Positions 33,296-41,776 of a stretch of 64,000 bases of DNA are shown piece by piece. The translations under genes were made by a program, and so were the position numbers. The notes under the pieces are model-generated. The model saw nothing but the letters and a program-made list of their open reading frames with translations. It was not told the DNA's origin and ran no database searches. The stretch lies in contig JAEWPB010000095.1 in the NCBI GenBank assembly GCA_023399465.1, forward strand, positions 46,934-110,933, read 5' to 3'. The number at the start of each line of letters is the position of its first letter. Positions within the stretch are counted from its first letter, which is position 1. This stretch comes from Pseudomonadota bacterium. Lineage in GTDB: Bacteria > Pseudomonadota > Alphaproteobacteria > Rhizobiales > Rhizobiaceae.

Positions 33296-34891
33296 CTAAC
33301 GCCCCGCCTGCATGACGGGTTGCCGGAGCGTCGTCGGGGTCTCGGATCTGGCGGCCACCGGCTCGGCGGCGCGACGGGCAGTGCGGAACGCACCGAGCAT
33401 GGCGGCGATCCGCCCGATCTCCTTGCCGAGCGCATGGGTAGCAGTGGTCGATTCCTCTACCATTGCAGCGTTCTGCTGTGTCCCCTGGTCGAGCCTGTTG
33501 ATCGCTCCGTTGATTTCGCCGAGCGCGCCTGACTGCTCGCGGGCGAGATTGACGATGGCGCCGATATGCGAATTGATTTCATTGACCTCGGTAATGATCG
33601 CCGTCAGCGTTTTGCCAGTCGCGTGAACGAGGGTCACGCCATTGCGCACCTGTTCGCCCGAGGTGGAGATCAGGGCGCTGATCTCCTTGGCGGCTGCTGC
33701 GGTGCGCTGCGCCAGTTCGCGCACTTCCTGGGCGACGACGGCAAAACCCTTGCCGGCTTCGCCGGCGCGCGCGGCCTCGACGCCGGCATTCAGCGCCAGA
33801 AGATTGGTCTGGAAGGCGATCTCGTCGATCACGCCGATGATGTTGGAGATCTGCTTCGACGAGCTCTCGATCGCGCCCATCGCCGTCACCGCCTGGTTGA
33901 CGACATCGCCCGATTTTTCCGCGGCTGCCTTCGCCATCGTTACCAGCCGGCCGGCTTCCTCGGCGCGACGGCTCGATCCGGCGATGTTGGCGGTAATCTG
34001 CTGCAGCGCACTCGCGGTTTCCTCGATCGAGGCGGCCTGCATTTCCGTGCGGCGGGCGAGCTGGTCGGCGGCGGCACGGATTTCATTGGTACTGGAATCG
34101 ATCTGCCGGGTACCGTTGCCGATGGTGTCGATGGTCTCGCCCAGGGCGGCTATCGCCTGGTTGAAATTCCGGCTGAGTGGCTGGTAGGCCTCCGGCAGGT
34201 CCTCGGACACCGCGCAACTCAGGTCCTTGTCCGCGATGCTCGACATGGCCGTGCTGAAGGCGTTGCAGACCAGCTGGCGCTCCTTCTCGATCGCTTCCGC
34301 CTGGGCTTTCTTCTTGGCGATTTCAGCTTCGTCGATATAGACCGAGATCGCGAGTTCCATGTCCAGCAACACCGCCTTGACGAGGCTCGACAGTGCCTTG
34401 GAAAAGGCGGCGGGCGACATGGCACTGCGGCCGAAGAGACCGCCCTTCGGCGAGAATTCGCTGAGCAGGGCAGTGATGAGATGCTCGAGGATCAGCGAAT
34501 AGCCGCCGATATACCACTGCGGTTCGAGGCCGATGCGGGCGTGGACCGTGCCGATGGTCCGCACCTTGTGCATGTAGTCTTCATTGAAATCGCCGTTCGA
34601 GATGCTTGTCCAGTGGCCGCTCTGCGCTATCCTGGACCGCTTGATCTGTTCCTCGCTTGAGAAAAAGCGGCTGGCTTCCGGGGTCTTGCGCAGTTGCTGG
34701 TAGAATTTGTCGAGAGCAACGGGAAGTTCGCGTTCGACGACGGCCTTCAGACTGCGGATGCTTTCGCAGTTTTCCGCGTCGATCTGCATGAACTCCAGGC
34801 GTCTGGCAAGATTGCTCGCATTGCTAGCCGCCGCCCCTGACGGAGGAATTCGGGCGGCATTACCCCCGTGCACGTTGGCATTGTCGGACAT
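33296..34891 (-). CDS. Globin-coupled methyl-accepting chemotaxis protein
   Basis: A 531-residue soluble chemoreceptor. Residues about 25-185 form a protoglobin (HemAT-like) sensor with the proximal haem histidine H117 in VHARIGLEPQWYIGGY. A HAMP-like linker (about 225-275) and a MCP signalling domain follow, with the hairpin tip VIDEIAFQTNLLALNAGVEAARAGE. There are no membrane segments. It probably senses oxygen or a diatomic gas and controls CheA for aerotaxis. The ATG follows AAGAGGTC. Confidence 0.92.
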   Translation of the reverse strand: MSDNANVHGGNAARIPPSGAAASNASNLARRLEFMQIDAENCESIRSLKAVVERELPVALDKFYQQLRKTPEASRFFSSEEQIKRSRIAQSGHWTSISNGDFNEDYMHKVRTIGTVHARIGLEPQWYIGGYSLILEHLITALLSEFSPKGGLFGRSAMSPAAFSKALSSLVKAVLLDMELAISVYIDEAEIAKKKAQAEAIEKERQLVCNAFSTAMSSIADKDLSCAVSEDLPEAYQPLSRNFNQAIAALGETIDTIGNGTRQIDSSTNEIRAAADQLARRTEMQAASIEETASALQQITANIAGSSRRAEEAGRLVTMAKAAAEKSGDVVNQAVTAMGAIESSSKQISNIIGVIDEIAFQTNLLALNAGVEAARAGEAGKGFAVVAQEVRELAQRTAAAAKEISALISTSGEQVRNGVTLVHATGKTLTAIITEVNEINSHIGAIVNLAREQSGALGEINGAINRLDQGTQQNAAMVEESTTATHALGKEIGRIAAMLGAFRTARRAAEPVAARSETPTTLRQPVMQAGR

Positions 34892-35195
34892 AAATGACCT
34901 CTTGGAGTAATTATATTGGAAATGCGCATGCAATGCTTACGTCGATAGCGGCGCCTGCCGGCGGCTCTGTCGGAAAGCAGATATGAGAAATTATGGATTA
35001 CAAAAAATAAATACCCTAAAATTTATGTATAATTAGAAACTGTTCAGAGAGTCGCGCTGTCAATTCTTGTGAATGTTTGATGTGACGGCATGATGACGGG
35101 GCTCACGATGCCCGATTGCGGACCGGTATTGTTAATCCGCCCCCTGCTGCGCTACCGCAAGATTGCGGGAACGATGCCATGCACGGGATGCCTGG
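34892..35195. other. AT-rich gap before the chemoreceptor gene
   Basis: These 304 bases are AT-rich between 34975 and 35050 and should hold the chemoreceptor promoter on the minus strand. I see no gene or clear operator. Confidence 0.4.
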
Positions 35196-36125
35196 TCAGC
35201 CGAGCTTGCCATCAGGCCATTTGTTGCCGAGGATCAGATCGTATTCGGGCGGTTCGAAGCGTTCGAAGCCGCCGTCGGGATAAAGCGTGAGTTCGCCGAC
35301 GAAGATCTGATCGCCATCGGAATAAAGATCGACGCGGACGAAATCCATTCCGGCCGCGAGTGTCTCGGCGATCTCGACCATCCGCTCGAGATTGGCGGGC
35401 CGGGCCACATCACCGGGAAAAAGCGGCAGGTAGTCGGGATCGTGGAAGGGAAGCCTTTGCCAGTCCGCCGAATAAGTGGCGGCATAACCCCGGTTGTCCT
35501 TCCTGATATCGAGGCAGATGTGCGACACGCGCCCGGCAAAAACGAAGAGGCGGTAGTCCCAGGGGATGCTGCCGTCAAACAGCAGCATTTGTTCGATCAA
35601 CAGCTGAGGTTTCACCTGGCTGTAGGCCCATTCGCGATTATAGCGGGCGTGATCCACCGCCAGCCAGCTTGCCGCCAGGTCACCATTGCGGGCAAATTCC
35701 GCCGCGTCCTCGCGCGTGTAGAGGAACGCGCCGAGACCGCTGGCATGGGTGGGCTTGATCACCACCGGATAGGGCAGGGCGTCCCAGTCGACCTCTGCGA
35801 GATCGGTGCCCGTCCAGCAAGCCTTGATGACGTGCTCGTCGCCGACAAGGCCGCCGATGTAGGCTTTGGCGGCCGACTTGTCCACGATCGTCGCGTAGAG
35901 CGGATTGCGGTCGCGGAGCTTGCGGGCCTGCACCTTCTCGGTGAATGTGCTGGGGTGGTCGATGTCGGGAAAGCGGCCGACGATCACGCGATACTTCAGC
36001 GATACGTAGAGCCGGTCCGGCAGGGGCGACAGCACACGCCACAGGAGGTTGCGCATACGAGTGCGCCATCCCCGGCCTTTCGGGAGAGATAGAGAAAAGT
36101 TCTCTCTTTCAATGGTTTCGGTCAT
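35196..36125 (-). CDS. ATP-grasp amidoligase family protein (TupA-like)
   Basis: A 309-residue ATP-grasp protein of the TupA-like group (PF14305). It has TFTEKVQARKLRDRNPLYATIVDKSAAKAYI near residues 60-90, the ATP-binding lysine in YPVVIKPTHASG, and a C-terminal DFVRVDLYSDGDQIFVGELTLYPDGGFERF with the metal/ATP acidic residues. Such enzymes are found in polysaccharide clusters and may join amino acids or sugars to glycans. I chose the ATG at 36125; the frame is open to a GTG at 36152. It is divergent from a flippase gene. Confidence 0.8.
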   Translation of the reverse strand: MTETIERENFSLSLPKGRGWRTRMRNLLWRVLSPLPDRLYVSLKYRVIVGRFPDIDHPSTFTEKVQARKLRDRNPLYATIVDKSAAKAYIGGLVGDEHVIKACWTGTDLAEVDWDALPYPVVIKPTHASGLGAFLYTREDAAEFARNGDLAASWLAVDHARYNREWAYSQVKPQLLIEQMLLFDGSIPWDYRLFVFAGRVSHICLDIRKDNRGYAATYSADWQRLPFHDPDYLPLFPGDVARPANLERMVEIAETLAAGMDFVRVDLYSDGDQIFVGELTLYPDGGFERFEPPEYDLILGNKWPDGKLG

Positions 36126-36206
36126 CGACGCCTCGAGATTTGTGTCGTGCACAATCGCAGCCGAGCTTTAAGGTGAAGTTACCTTTTGGCTGCTAACGGT
36201 TGTGGA

Positions 36207-37682
36207 ATGAATGATGTCGCCGTCAAAACGCTGCTCAACACGATTGCCACCCTTGCCTCCATGGCGAGTGGACTGGTGGCGACTGTTCTCGTCGCACGCA
36301 TGCTCGGGCCGGAAGGTTCGGGCGTCATCGGTTTCCTGCTCTGGCTGTCGATATCGGTCGCCACGCTGACCGATCGCGGCATTCCGCAAACCCTGCTGCG
36401 CTACTCCGTCTCGATGCAGGACGCCCGGTCCCGCCAGGCATTCGAAGCGGCGTCATTGCGCCGTTTCCTGCCGCTGCCCGTGCTGGTGTTCGTCGTGGCG
36501 CTGGTCGTCTCGGCGATCGAGGCGACAGGCCTGCCGTCGGAGATCCGGTTGCTGCTGCCGATCGGTGCTGCGCTCTTCCTCCTTTATGCGCTGTCCGCCT
36601 TCGCCATCGCGCTTGCACGCGGGCGCGGCGATTTCGCAACGCCGGCATACCATATCCTCACCGGCAGCATCCTGCAGATTCCCTTCGTGGTGGCGGGCGG
36701 GCTGCTCTTCGGTGCGGCCGGCGCGCTTGCCGGGATGGCGATACGCTACATTCCCCAGGTCCTGCCGCTTCTAGGCGTCTTGCGCAGGCTCGGCGCGGGT
36801 GACGCCGATGACGCGACACCGGAAATGCGCCAATACGCGCGCAACATGTGGATCAGCGATGTCGTCAGCGTCGTGGCGATGACCCGCATCGAATATGCGG
36901 TCCTCGCGATCTTCCTGACCAGCGTCGATCTCGGCCTGTTTGCGGTCGCGATCGTCTTCGCCAACCTCGTCGACCAACTGGCCCTGCAGATCTCGTCCCC
37001 GCTTCTCGTCAGCTTCTCCTCGCCCAACGCTTCCCGGGCGGCGAAGGCCTCGCTTTATCAGCGGGTGGTGAATGTCTGGGCGTTGTTGCTGCTGCCGATC
37101 GCTTTCGGCGGCGCGGCCATCATGCATGCTCTTTTGACGCTGGTGTTCGGGATGGAGTTCGAGGAGGCAACGATCGCAGCCGCAGCTCTGCTCGTTGCCG
37201 CAGCCCCGTCCGGCCTTAGCGCCATCCCCTGGACCTATCTTGCGGCCTACGGCCATGCGGGCCTGCTAACGCGCGTAATGCTGGGCGTGACGGCCGCCTA
37301 TCTTCCCGTCCTGTTCCTTGCCGTGGCGGCGGCAGGCCTCGAGGGGGTCGCTTTCGCGCGCCTTGCCGCAGAAGCCGCGATATTCCTGCTGCTGTTTTTC
37401 CTCGCATGGCGCGTGACCCGGGCCACCATTGCGGTTTCGAGGCTCGCGGCCATCGTTGCCTGCGCACTGGCGACCGCTGCCATTGCCGCCACCTGCCTTG
37501 CTTTCCTGGGTGGACTTAGTGGAACACTGGTTGCTGTCGCGGCCGGCGGCATCACCTATGTCGCAACGCTGCGGCTGTGTCGCGTATTCACCGACGACGA
37601 CATCCGGCGCATGGTCGAGATGACGGGACTACGTCCGTCGCACCCCCTGTCTCGCGTCGCCATGCTGATCGCCGTCCGATAG
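36207..37682 (+). CDS. Polysaccharide flippase (Wzx/MATE-like, oligosaccharide exporter)
   Basis: A 491-residue protein with about 12-14 membrane segments and the N-terminal pattern of polysaccharide-synthesis flippases (LLNTIATLASMASGLVATVLVARMLGPEGSGVIGF). It likely moves lipid-linked glycan units across the inner membrane. Flanking genes for an ATP-grasp ligase and a glycosyltransferase fit a small surface-polysaccharide cluster. The ATG at 36207 has only a weak ribosome site. Confidence 0.82.
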   Translation: MNDVAVKTLLNTIATLASMASGLVATVLVARMLGPEGSGVIGFLLWLSISVATLTDRGIPQTLLRYSVSMQDARSRQAFEAASLRRFLPLPVLVFVVALVVSAIEATGLPSEIRLLLPIGAALFLLYALSAFAIALARGRGDFATPAYHILTGSILQIPFVVAGGLLFGAAGALAGMAIRYIPQVLPLLGVLRRLGAGDADDATPEMRQYARNMWISDVVSVVAMTRIEYAVLAIFLTSVDLGLFAVAIVFANLVDQLALQISSPLLVSFSSPNASRAAKASLYQRVVNVWALLLLPIAFGGAAIMHALLTLVFGMEFEEATIAAAALLVAAAPSGLSAIPWTYLAAYGHAGLLTRVMLGVTAAYLPVLFLAVAAAGLEGVAFARLAAEAAIFLLLFFLAWRVTRATIAVSRLAAIVACALATAAIAATCLAFLGGLSGTLVAVAAGGITYVATLRLCRVFTDDDIRRMVEMTGLRPSHPLSRVAMLIAVR

Positions 37683-37686
37683 CGGG

Positions 37687-38919
37687 TCAGCTCCGCACCG
37701 GCCGTGACGCTGGCACCGTGTCCAGCACCATTCTGGCGACCTCGTCCCAGGACGGCACGGATTGCCGGATCGTTATGCCTGACCGGCGCATCGCAAGCGC
37801 TTCGTCGATGATCGCCGCCCAGTCGTTGTCTCCATCGAGGCGGTAGCCGACCTCGTTTCCGCGGTTGACCGGCAGGGAATCCGGCAGCACCGTCGGCAGG
37901 CCGCAATAGGCATATTGCAGAAGTTTCAGGCTCGATTCGGCGAGATAGGCCTCGCGCTCGGAATAGCGATAGGCCGCGATCCCGAAATCGGCATGGCGAA
38001 TATAGGCCGCCAGTTCCGCGAAGCCCATTTCGCCGTGCAGGCGAATGTTAGCAAGCTCCGTTCCCTGCCATCCGACCCCGAAGAGGTGAAAGGTCACGCC
38101 CGGGGCCGCCGCTGCCATACTCGCCACCGCATCGCGGTCGAAAAGCATGTCTCCCGCTGCCACGGCATTGACCGAACCTGCCGCATAGGGCGACCGGGTG
38201 GCCGCGTCGAACACGTCCTTGTCGAGCCCCTGCGGCACGAAGGCGACCCTGCCGCCTGCGGGCAGGCTCTCGCCCAGTCGCCGCGAGGGGACGCAGGTGA
38301 CGTCGAAGGTGCCGATCAGGCGCCGTTCGATATCCTGCAGCCTCGGCGATGCGCCGACGCTTCTGAGCAGATCGCGGCAGAAATAGAGCTTTGTCGCTTC
38401 CGGGTTGAGCCGGTGGACGAGGTCGGCGAAGAGAAGCGGGCTGCCGCTTTCGAGCACGATCAGGTCGGCTTCGGCGATGCGCTCCTCCATTGCCGAGGGC
38501 AGGTGCTGCCCGTATCCCTTGAGCAGCAGGTCGCTTGCGCGTTGCAAGAACGGATTGCGGGTGCTGAAACCGTGGGCGAGCGGCAGATAGCCGCCGGCAT
38601 CGAGATTGTCGACGAAGCGCTTGTAGCGATTGCGCTGCTCGCGCCGCAGCGCATTGAAGCGGTCCCATCGCCGGAAAATGTTGAGCCAGCTGTAACCGAC
38701 GGTGGTGAAGCTGACGGCGTGACCCATCCGCGCCCAGTTCTCGGCGACGAAGTGCACGCTCGCCTTGCGGCCGCCCGGCATGTAGACGTGAGGCGACAGG
38801 ACGACGATCCTCAGTTGCGGCGAAGCCGCCTCCGAGCCGGCTCCTGCCGTGTCGGCCACGGCATCCTTGCCGTCCGTGTTCAGCACCATATTTTCCGCGT
38901 CATGATCGTCGTCCCCCAT
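37687..38919 (-). CDS. GumK-like glycosyltransferase
   Basis: A 410-residue glycosyltransferase with a GT-B layout. The N-terminal Rossmann half begins LRIVVLSPHVYMPGGRKASVHFVAENWARMGH, close to GumK (family GT70, glucuronosyltransferase in exopolysaccharide synthesis), and the C-terminal half has LKLLQYAYCGLPTVLP, a sugar-nucleotide binding region. The sugar is not certain. The start is unsure: the frame extends to 39105 and the first 35 residues of my choice are low-complexity. It converges with the flippase gene (4 bases). Confidence 0.75.
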   Translation of the reverse strand: MGDDDHDAENMVLNTDGKDAVADTAGAGSEAASPQLRIVVLSPHVYMPGGRKASVHFVAENWARMGHAVSFTTVGYSWLNIFRRWDRFNALRREQRNRYKRFVDNLDAGGYLPLAHGFSTRNPFLQRASDLLLKGYGQHLPSAMEERIAEADLIVLESGSPLLFADLVHRLNPEATKLYFCRDLLRSVGASPRLQDIERRLIGTFDVTCVPSRRLGESLPAGGRVAFVPQGLDKDVFDAATRSPYAAGSVNAVAAGDMLFDRDAVASMAAAAPGVTFHLFGVGWQGTELANIRLHGEMGFAELAAYIRHADFGIAAYRYSEREAYLAESSLKLLQYAYCGLPTVLPDSLPVNRGNEVGYRLDGDNDWAAIIDEALAMRRSGITIRQSVPSWDEVARMVLDTVPASRPVRS

Positions 38920-39138
38920 TTCGCCCTTGTCGCCGATGACGTGGCGATATCCAATACAAAAATTGGTGAAGGCGGGCGCCGTCCGGCCGAAGGCTGGCAA
39001 CCGGGCGTATCGGCGGCGTCGCACGCGTGGCGTGTCGCCTATGCCCGCGGGAGGAGGAGTTTCCCGCAACATAAATGGCCCGACGATGCCGCCTGTCGGT
39101 AGCATTCGACGGATTGTCGATTTTTGAGGAGGCGTAGC

Positions 39139-39531
39139 ATGGACAGGTTCACCGGTGGATGCCTATGCGGCGAAGTCCGCATCGTGGCGTCAGGCGCGCC
39201 ATATCGGGTTGGCATCTGCCACTGCCTGGAGTGCCGCAAGCATCACGGCGCCCTTTTCCACGCCTCCGCGATATTCCCCGAGGATGCGGTGGAGATCGAA
39301 GGCGAAACCCGCGACTACGCCGGCCGCTTCTTCTGTCCGCGCTGCGGCTCGCCCGTTTTTGCGCGCACCGCCGACGAGGTCGAGATCAACCTCGGTTCCC
39401 TCGACGCTCCCGACCAGTTCCGCCCGACCTACGAACTCTGGACCGTCCGTCGCGAAACCTGGCTGCCCGCGTTTCCGCTGACGAAACGCTACGACCGCGA
39501 TCGCGACGCCACCAGCCGCTTCGAGCCGTAG
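39139..39531 (+). CDS. GFA family protein (CENP-V/GFA zinc fold)
   Basis: A 130-residue protein with the GFA zinc ligands: GGCLCGEVRI (C8, C10), ICHCLECRKHHGA (CxxC) and FFCPRCGSPVFA (CxxC). The family was named for glutathione-dependent formaldehyde activation, but most members have no proven reaction. GAGGAGG precedes the ATG. It is the last gene of the ordinary background before the defence island. Confidence 0.85.
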   Translation: MDRFTGGCLCGEVRIVASGAPYRVGICHCLECRKHHGALFHASAIFPEDAVEIEGETRDYAGRFFCPRCGSPVFARTADEVEINLGSLDAPDQFRPTYELWTVRRETWLPAFPLTKRYDRDRDATSRFEP

Positions 39532-39660
39532 GCCGCCTATGCCTGGCGCGGTAAAGCCGCGCGGGCTCACATGAGACATCTGTTTGAATTGTTTTGAAAT
39601 CGCCAGGTGCGGGCTGAAGCATAACGTGAGGTGGCTGACCTCGTTGCTAAGGAGCTGCGT

Positions 39661-39987
39661 TCAGAGCTGATCAAGAACCCATTCAGCGTGATCGACCGCA
39701 AGCCTCTCTTTTTCCCAAGATCGAAGAGAGGTATAAATTTGCGTTTCGGGCCAGCGTGGGTCATGTTCTTGACGTTGAACCCAGGTCAAGTGGACCATTG
39801 CAACCCGCCCATCTGCAAGCTCATAGAGCGCGTCGTCGCAGTCAAACCTACGGGCGATGAGCTGCGCGGCGATCTGATAGAGGGGGTGCCCTGGTCCGAC
39901 CTCCAGTTGAAGTTCTGCCTCCCAAGCCAGCAGATAAGCTCCGTCCATAGAGTTCCGGACTGGCTCCCAAGGCTCAAGCCATTTCAT
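39661..39987 (-). CDS. Hypothetical protein, 108 residues
   Basis: A small acidic, tryptophan-rich soluble protein (WLEPWEP, WAEVEL-like AWEAELQLEVGPGHPLYQIAAQLIARR). I do not recognise the family. GGAG lies just before the chosen ATG at 39987, and the reading frame is coherent, so it is probably real. Base composition is a little lower in GC than the genes to the left; it may be the first gene of the island or a background gene. Confidence 0.5.
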   Translation of the reverse strand: MKWLEPWEPVRNSMDGAYLLAWEAELQLEVGPGHPLYQIAAQLIARRFDCDDALYELADGRVAMVHLTWVQRQEHDPRWPETQIYTSLRSWEKERLAVDHAEWVLDQL

Positions 39988-40426
39988 GGCATCTCCAAGC
40001 ATCGCGACGAGTTAGCTTCGATGGGTCGTTTATGCCGTTGATCGGCGCCAAAAACAACATCAGGAGTTGCGCCCTCCGGACCTCTTCAGTGAACCGAACG
40101 TGAGGTACGATCAGGGGTACGCGTCGCCACGTAAGTCAATGAAAATATTATGTTTGTGGAATTTGGCTGGGGAACCTGGATTCTCACATGATTTCAAAGG
40201 CTTATAAAAATCGCCTTTGAATCCCTATATTTTCTCGCCGCGAGCGACCGTGGATGCCACCTTTGTGCCCTGGCTTTGGGCATCAGTCAACCGGCGGGTT
40301 AGCGGAAATAATTTCCGCTTTAGGACCTCACGGTTGCGATGACGCAGCCATAAGGCGCGCGCCAGGTATGCGCCCAAAGCAGACTGAGCGCTTTGAGCGT
40401 CCATATCGAGAATGCGGACGTTCAGG
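39988..40426. other. Left boundary region of the defence island
   Basis: This 439-base stretch has no convincing gene. It holds a 9-bp inverted repeat TTCAAAGGC/GCCTTTGAA (40193-40221) and the first copy of the direct repeat with its 17-bp palindrome. GC content drops compared with the left flank. Confidence 0.5.
40220..40353 (+). repeat. Island direct repeat, copy 1
   Basis: About 134 bases that recur at 48085-48219 with roughly three-quarters to four-fifths identity by eye. The best conserved stretches are TGCCCTGGCTTTGGGCATCA and GCGAGCGACC. The copy contains the perfect palindrome GCGGAAAT-A-ATTTCCGC (40302-40318). Similarity stops at about 40353. It lies downstream of the leftmost island gene. 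Confidence 0.8.
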
Positions 40427-41275
40427 TTACCCGATCATGTAGGTGGTTATGCCGAATTCGTCCTTAAAGGCCTCGATCGTGACGAGCGATCGAACCAGAT
40501 CGCTTGTCATGACCTCCGGAGCAGCAATTGCGCTAATCGCTTGCCCCAGTCGTTTCTCGAGCCCCAACTCTTCGACAGCCCGCTTGATCAGGACCGCAGT
40601 TTCGGAGAGGTGCTCACCAAAGGAAAGGCCGCGTCCCGTGCCTGTAGTTCCAAGTAGCTCGGCGAAGGGAACGCTCTCGATGTCTTCTGGCTCCGAATGT
40701 CCGCGTCCGCGAAATCCAGGTGCTGTATAAGTATAGCGATGATGACCTGCGAGTAGCCTAGCGCTGGCGATGTTCGAATACTGGCAAACTGCAGATGCCT
40801 CAACGTGCTGCCATAGATCTTGGGTCGTCCGGAAGCTCGGACTTGCGTACACCGTCGCCGCCACTCCGTCCGCCTTAAAATCCAGCGCCTCAAGCAATTT
40901 CTGTTGGTGCGCATCAAGGTTGTAGCGGTAGTAAGGTGCCCGCCAGTATGGCCACTCCTTGGAGGTGCCCAGGGTCATATACTGTGGCCTCTTATACTGC
41001 ACAAACAGATTAAATCTGAAGGGAGGCATGCGGGTGCTAAGATCTTTTGCAATATGCTCCAGATCCGCGACCTTAATGCCGGTGCGCCGCTCCCATTTGG
41101 ATCGTCGAAGGAAGCGATGCAGCCCCCCAAAAAATTCTTTCGGCAGGAAGAATGCATCATCGAAACCAAGAAAGTGCTCGTCGCATTGATCGGGCGAGTA
41201 GCAAATCTGCGTTTGACGACATAGCTCGCCATAAAAGTATTTCTCGTATGTCTTCTCTTTGAATTCCAAGTCCAT
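40427..41275 (-). CDS. Unrecognised protein, possibly nuclease-like, divergent from the three-gene system
   Basis: A 282-residue soluble protein. I do not recognise a named family. Its first third has E-H-F-L-G-F-D-D (about 33-40) and its middle has LFVQYKRPQ (about 92-100). An acidic E..GFD followed by Q-x-K is seen in some PD-(D/E)XK-fold nucleases, but without the full set of residues this is only a guess. The ATG at 41275 has GGGAG six bases upstream; an earlier ATG at 41281 has no room for a ribosome site. It is divergent from the flavoprotein/SMC operon across about 500 bases and lies between the direct repeat and that operon, so it probably belongs to the same module. Confidence 0.6.
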   Translation of the reverse strand: MDLEFKEKTYEKYFYGELCRQTQICYSPDQCDEHFLGFDDAFFLPKEFFGGLHRFLRRSKWERRTGIKVADLEHIAKDLSTRMPPFRFNLFVQYKRPQYMTLGTSKEWPYWRAPYYRYNLDAHQQKLLEALDFKADGVAATVYASPSFRTTQDLWQHVEASAVCQYSNIASARLLAGHHRYTYTAPGFRGRGHSEPEDIESVPFAELLGTTGTGRGLSFGEHLSETAVLIKRAVEELGLEKRLGQAISAIAAPEVMTSDLVRSLVTIEAFKDEFGITTYMIG

Positions 41276-41776
41276 GCGCATCTCCCTAATGCGACCTTGG
41301 AGATAATTTTGAACGCTTAATTTTCAGCGAACAAAAATTGGGCTGAGAGGCTATTTTGTGCAGGCAATCAACCCTCTACAGGCATCCTTTCGAATGGATA
41401 CTCGAAGCGTGCATGCGACTGGAGTTCGCGTGATGAAGCGTGTCGTGTTCGCAGCGCGACTTCGTTCGCGCCGACATCTGGCCAGACTGGGGGCGGCCGG
41501 CATTGCGGCGACCCGCAAGCACGAAAGGAGCCCGCGACCAAGAATCAGCGGCCACCCGTACCAATTGCGTCAAATTTAGCCATATCGGCGCGCGGTTGCG
41601 ATAGACGGACAAGCTGTATTCCGCTATTATGACGCCAGAAAAAAGACCATGCTGGACATGACGATTCACTTGCGCCCTTCTTGCCGAATTCTGGAGTGTT
41701 TCCAGCCTGCTATTTCGCTGGACTGCAAGACGGAGATTCGCCACGGGTTCCCCGCTCGAGCGGGGATTTTCTATCG
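41276..41776 (+). promoter_or_regulatory. Divergent promoter region of module one
   Basis: This 501-base gap starts AT-rich (41290-41360) and then becomes GC-rich without a convincing gene; a 73-codon frame at 41358-41579 is Arg-rich and probably chance. It ends in the hairpin at 41745-41767 just before the flavoprotein start. Confidence 0.45.
41745..41767 (+). promoter_or_regulatory. Hairpin at the ribosome site of the flavoprotein gene, resembling a type I-E CRISPR repeat
   Basis: CCCCGCTCGAGCGGGG (41750-41765) is a perfect palindrome ending 11 bases before the ATG. Its GCGGGG half is the nearest purine-rich stretch, so the stem may hide the ribosome site. The 23 bases 41745-41767 match 20 of the first 23 bases of the E. 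coli type I-E CRISPR repeat. It occurs once only; there is no array. Confidence 0.45.

Noticed and set aside
40076..40090. CCGGACCTCTTCAGT also found at 480-494
   Set aside because: A single 15-base match is expected by chance in 64 kb, and the flanks do not match.
40210..40338. A short frame through repeat copy 1 that resembles one through copy 2
   Set aside because: The frames diverge by an inserted base in the palindrome and end at different places, so a shared protein end is unlikely; I treat the repeats as non-coding.
41358..41579. A 73-codon Arg-rich frame before the flavoprotein gene
   Set aside because: No ribosome site, unusual composition and no family resemblance; it reads as chance in GC-rich DNA.
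41745..41767. A CRISPR array
   Set aside because: Only one repeat-like unit exists; at the spacing of a I-E array there is no second copy on either side and no cas gene in the window.
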